The notes beneath the pieces are model-generated. The model was not told the origin of the DNA, made no database searches, and saw only the letters and a program-made list of their open reading frames with translations. DNA of 6,449 bases from Candidatus Muproteobacteria bacterium RIFCSPHIGHO2_01_FULL_65_16 (GTDB lineage: Bacteria > Pseudomonadota > Gammaproteobacteria > Acidiferrobacterales > Sulfurifustaceae), in the NCBI GenBank assembly GCA_001785175.1, contig MFSY01000037.1, positions 32,551 through 38,999 on the forward strand, written 5' to 3'. Positions 5,453-6,449 of this stretch are shown one piece after another; within the stretch, counting starts at the first letter, position 1, and the number at the start of each line of letters is the position of its first letter. Position numbers and translations under genes: made by a program.

Positions 5453-5505
5453 GCGCAAAGAAAAGCAGCGGTAATCAAAAGAAAAAATCTTTGCGTTCTT
5501 TGTGC
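5453..5505. repeat. Imperfect inverted repeat of the GCGCAAAGAA type
   Basis: GCGCAAAGAA (5453-5462) and TTCTTTGTGC (5496-5505) are inverse at nine of ten positions. A short A-rich hairpin, AAAGA/TCTTT, lies between them. The preceding GACGCGAAGGGCGCAAAG resembles phrases found in dispersed intergenic repeats of many Proteobacteria. It fills the gap between the patatin-like and DUF2905 genes, together with a TATATT (5518-5523) that lacks a well-spaced -35 box. Confidence 0.45.
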
Positions 5506-5550
5506 TGATGTATCTTGTATATTTTACACGCGCGTACACGAATGACCGGA

Positions 5551-5751
5551 ATGTCCCGCACCCTTGTTGTTCTCGGCGTTTTGCTGGTGCTGATCGGTCT
5601 GGCGTGGCCGTGGCTCGCGAAGCTCGGCCTGTTCCGGCTGCCGGGCGACATCGTGATCGAGCGGGGAAATTTCAAATTATACTTTCCCGTCACCAGCATG
5701 ATCCTGATCAGTCTGGTGTTGTCGCTGATCTTTTGGTTGCTGAGGAAATAA
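5551..5751 (+). CDS. DUF2905 small membrane protein
   Basis: This 66-aa protein is a two-helix inner-membrane protein of the DUF2905 family, whose function is not known. Helix 1 is at about 4-24 (rich in Leu, Val and Ile, ending WPWL). The family signature RLPGDIVIERGNFKLYFP is at 29-46, and helix 2 at about 47-64. Length is typical. Two ATGs are in frame, at 5542 and 5551, and neither has a good Shine-Dalgarno. I chose 5551 because relatives start directly with a short polar residue pair before the first helix (here MSRTLVVLG); starting at 5542 would add only three residues. It follows the patatin-like gene by 149 bp on the same strand, with hairpins between, so co-transcription is possible but unproven. 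Confidence 0.87.
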   Translation: MSRTLVVLGVLLVLIGLAWPWLAKLGLFRLPGDIVIERGNFKLYFPVTSMILISLVLSLIFWLLRK

Positions 5752-5756
5752 CGAAC

Positions 5757-5873
5757 AGCGGTCAGCTATCAGCGGTCAGCAATCAGCCAAAAAACCGGGG
5801 TCGAACTCATCGCGGAGGCGCAGAGAAAACTTTCGGCAATCAGCCGTCAGCCTTTAGCTGATAGCTGACCGCT
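5757..5873. repeat. Perfect 17-bp inverted repeat between convergent genes
   Basis: AGCGGTCAGCTATCAGC (5757-5773) is exactly inverted at 5857-5873, with an 83-bp spacer. Inside, GCAATCAGCC occurs twice as a direct repeat (5779-5788 and 5836-5845), so the arms are built from a TCAGCNATCAGC-like unit. The spacer centre (about 5800-5830) holds GCGGAGGCGCAGAGAAAAC, which resembles another dispersed repeat. It begins six bases after the DUF2905 stop and ends 24 bases before the hemerythrin stop, so it could serve as a two-way 3' end. Confidence 0.8.
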
Positions 5874-5897
5874 CCACTTCTCCGGGTTCCCCAGCCG

Positions 5898-6362
5898 CTA
5901 CAGCGAGTTATACAGCGGGTAGAGCTCTTCCTCTTCCTTGCGGATGCGCTGTACCAGAACCGAGCCGACCCCGTTCAGATCGGTGCTGAAGCGCTCGGCG
6001 CTCACATCGCTCAGCTTGATCTCGCTCGCGCGGCGGATGAAGTCAACGGCGCCGTGCCCGATCGAATACATCTCACGCTGCAGGTTGTAGATCTCGCGCA
6101 GCTTTTCATTGTCCTTTTCGAGTTTCCGCCGGAGCACCGTATACAGCTTGAGGTGCTCGACCGTGAGGTGGTTGTGAAGCTGATCGTGCAGTTGCGTGGC
6201 GAACTTCGGTATCGCGGCGTATTTGCGCGCCGCGACGGCGTCGCTTATCGCTTTGTGCAGTTCTAGCAGTACCCGATGTTCCGCGGTCAGCGCCGCGATT
6301 ATGTCGGTTTCGACTGGTTCGGACCGATTGGTGCCGAATTTGTTTGCTAATGCGGCTAACAT
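5898..6362 (-). CDS. Hemerythrin (HHE) domain protein
   Basis: This 154-aa soluble four-helix protein probably binds a non-haem di-iron centre, as do HHE proteins that sense or store oxygen, NO or redox signals. Candidate ligands are H29 and H36 in helix 1 (AEHRVLLELH), H59, H63, H65 and E69 in helix 2 (QLHDQLHNHLTVEH, 57-70), H103 in helix 3 (SIGHG) and the Glu cluster 143-146 in helix 4 (RIRKEEEELYPLY). In many HHE domains a His stands where this protein has R139. The first 20 residues are polar and outside the domain. ATG 6362 is supported by a strong GAGGAG. The frame stays open upstream to the window edge, but without another ATG, GTG or TTG. It converges on the DUF2905 gene; nothing links them in function. 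Confidence 0.88.
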   Translation of the reverse strand: MLAALANKFGTNRSEPVETDIIAALTAEHRVLLELHKAISDAVAARKYAAIPKFATQLHDQLHNHLTVEHLKLYTVLRRKLEKDNEKLREIYNLQREMYSIGHGAVDFIRRASEIKLSDVSAERFSTDLNGVGSVLVQRIRKEEEELYPLYNSL

Positions 6363-6369
6363 GGCGACT

Positions 6370-6375
6370 CTCCTC
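6370..6375 (-). promoter_or_regulatory. Strong ribosome binding site of the hemerythrin gene
   Basis: GAGGAG on the minus strand, seven bases before ATG 6362. It fixes the start although the reading frame is open further upstream. I see no convincing promoter in the remaining 6376-6449. Confidence 0.75.
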
Positions 6376-6449
6376 AGGTTCTCAAAGAGTGCGCCGCTCG
6401 AATGTGAACGCGACGGGACATCCCAGTCGCCCTCGCGCCATCGGCTTCG

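Noticed and set aside
4157..5539. 460-codon minus-strand open frame
   Set aside because: It is antisense to the patatin-like gene, whose catalytic motifs are complete; the composition is typical of a shadow frame.

Overview
The window is a high-GC chromosomal segment, most likely from a gammaproteobacterium. The main taxonomic clue is a recognisable hflD (DUF489), a family largely confined to Gammaproteobacteria. Palindromic intergenic repeats of the type that translate as 'HSGESRNPG...WMPAFAGMT' fit the same group. I could not identify genus or species.

Left block (1-2497, all minus strand): an operon read right to left. It holds an NAD-dependent nucleotide-sugar epimerase/dehydratase (346 aa), a membrane-anchored family 2 glycosyltransferase (463 aa), and the start of a gene for an exported protein that runs off the left edge. 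The first two genes overlap by 46 bp and the second and third share an ATGA junction, so translation is probably coupled. A textbook sigma-54 (-24/-12) promoter lies about 140 bp upstream of the epimerase. The likely theme is sigma-54-controlled synthesis and export of an extracellular or surface polysaccharide.

Middle block (2498-3876): between the sigma-54 promoter and the hflD stop codon lies a 164-bp nested palindromic element with two 9-G runs at its edges. Upstream of it, on the minus strand, are hflD and a small MIP18/DUF59-type Fe-S assembly protein, probably one transcript from a recognisable sigma-70-like promoter that partly sits in another inverted repeat.

Right block (3877-6449): a 334-bp divergent intergenic region holds a foldback repeat, an orphan minus-strand terminator-like hairpin and a possible plus-strand promoter. 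It leads to a patatin-like phospholipase (396 aa, plus). A further repeat-bearing gap follows, then a small two-helix membrane protein of the DUF2905 family (plus). A perfect 17-bp inverted repeat separates that gene from a convergent hemerythrin (HHE) domain protein (minus).

The genes are mostly familiar. The unusual content is intergenic: each gap of more than about 100 bp carries a different palindromic repeat, and the most elaborate one sits where the activator sites of the sigma-54 promoter would be expected.
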